Positions 63,715-64,000 of a stretch of DNA of 64,000 nucleotides are shown piece after piece. A model generated the notes under the pieces. It did not search any database. It was not told the origin of the DNA and worked only from the letters and a program-made list of their open reading frames with translations. The stretch comes from Palsa-892 sp035295845 (GTDB lineage Bacteria > Pseudomonadota > Alphaproteobacteria > Rhizobiales > Xanthobacteraceae): positions 62,001-126,000 of the forward strand of contig DATGIF010000032.1 of NCBI GenBank assembly GCA_035295845.1, in the 5' to 3' direction. How positions within the stretch are numbered: the stretch's first letter is position 1; each line of letters starts with the position of its first letter. The translations under genes and the position numbers were made by a program.

Positions 63715-64000
63715 TCAGGAAGCGGGTCGCGATCGCCGCCATGAACAGGCCGAAGACGACTTCGAGCCTCTTCTTGGAGAGCTTGTGCGCGAGCTGCGCG
63801 CCATAGGGCGCGGCAAGCACGCTTGCCGGCGCGAACAACAACAATCCCAGAAACGAAACATAGCCGACCGAAAGCGGCGGCATCAGCGCTTCCTGCGGCC
63901 AGCCCGCGATCATGTAGCCGATCGCGCCCGGCACCGAGATCAAAACGCCGAGACCGGCGGAGGTCGCGATCGCGACATGGATCGTCTCGCCGAACAGCGT
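63698..64000 (-). CDS. TauE/SafE-type permease, 5' end off the window
   Basis: 100 residues of the C-terminal part, running from the right edge to a stop at 63,698. Hydrophobic segments GLGVLISVPGAIGYMIAG, YVSFLGLLLFAPASVLAAPYGAQLAHKL and LEVVFGLFMAAIATRFL are the TauE/SafE (sulfite exporter) pattern of C-terminal helices with Gly-Ala-Tyr-Gly. The N-terminal half lies beyond 64,000. Confidence 0.75.
   Translation of the reverse strand, partial: TLFGETIHVAIATSAGLGVLISVPGAIGYMIAGWPQEALMPPLSVGYVSFLGLLLFAPASVLAAPYGAQLAHKLSKKRLEVVFGLFMAAIATRFLISLFF

Overview
The window is high-GC DNA from what looks like an alphaproteobacterium, probably Hyphomicrobiales-like (inferred from the PdhS/PleC-like kinase, Tat-exported TRAP binding proteins, the tRNA-Val type and overall gene style; no marker gene fixes the taxon). 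About three quarters of it (1 to ~47,609) is one end of an integrated temperate phage; the rest is ordinary chromosome. The phage continues past the left edge. Its right end is fixed by a 48-bp 3' fragment of a tRNA-Val(CAC) gene at 47,562-47,609, about 1.2 kb beyond a tyrosine integrase, so the prophage entered a tRNA 3' end and the intact tRNA should lie at the unseen left end.

Late genes, mostly on the minus strand, fill 1-19.9 kb. Reading leftwards from 12.5 kb: portal, small virion proteins, a decoration-like protein, scaffold, major capsid protein, head-tail adaptors, then a large tail fibre with Ser/Ala/His repeats and further fibre proteins. No sheath or tape-measure gene is seen, which fits a short-tailed virion, but the remaining tail genes are off the window. 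A plus-strand packaging cassette (TerS-like, HNH/AP2-like, TerL) sits at 12.5-14.9 kb, diverging from the portal gene. A minus-strand lysis/accessory cassette (14.9-18.7 kb) holds an AlpA/Xis-like HTH protein, two small membrane proteins, a lipoprotein, a secreted alpha/beta-hydrolase-like protein, a membrane fatty-acid-hydroxylase-like di-iron protein and an endolysin.

A control region (19.6-22.6 kb) separates late from early genes. It holds a small HTH-like gene with a good promoter that predicts a leaderless mRNA (repressor candidate), a ~450-nt gene-free, highly structured stretch ending in a terminator (ncRNA candidate), and an AT-rich nest of long perfect and near-perfect inverted repeats with 9-bp iterons (replication-origin candidate). 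Early genes run on the plus strand from 20.6 to 47.5 kb in tightly overlapping operons: a tandem family of ~75-97-residue paralogs, DUF6915- and DUF6878-like proteins, a secreted nuclease, dNMP kinase, a MoxR ATPase with a VWA/metallopeptidase partner, family A DNA polymerase, PD-(D/E)XK and VRR-NUC nucleases, an SNF2 helicase, a zinc-finger protein, a primase-DUF927 helicase, two stand-alone OmpR-type winged helices, an HD hydrolase and the integrase.

The most unusual signal is three families of short dispersed repeats confined to the phage: (1) GTWACC-N5/6-GGTWAC, over 20 copies, about ten ending in the Shine-Dalgarno immediately before a start codon and others inside genes; (2) a one-orientation 12-13-mer, GCGCGCACTCACG, eight copies along the early region; (3) a CACCAAACCAC repeat in both orientations, pairs of which bracket tiny genes. 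Together they resemble the start-associated sequences and stoperators of some actinobacterial phages, but with different sequences.

From 47.66 kb the chromosome carries a SnoaL-like protein, a TerC-family protein, a cation/proton antiporter, a Tat-signal-bearing PCMT-like methyltransferase, a DUF971 protein, MoaA, a TRAP transporter (DctQ, DctM) with three tandem DctP paralogs on the other strand, an Mrp/ApbC ATPase, a glutathione S-transferase, a sensor histidine kinase, a retropepsin-like protease and a truncated TauE/SafE permease.
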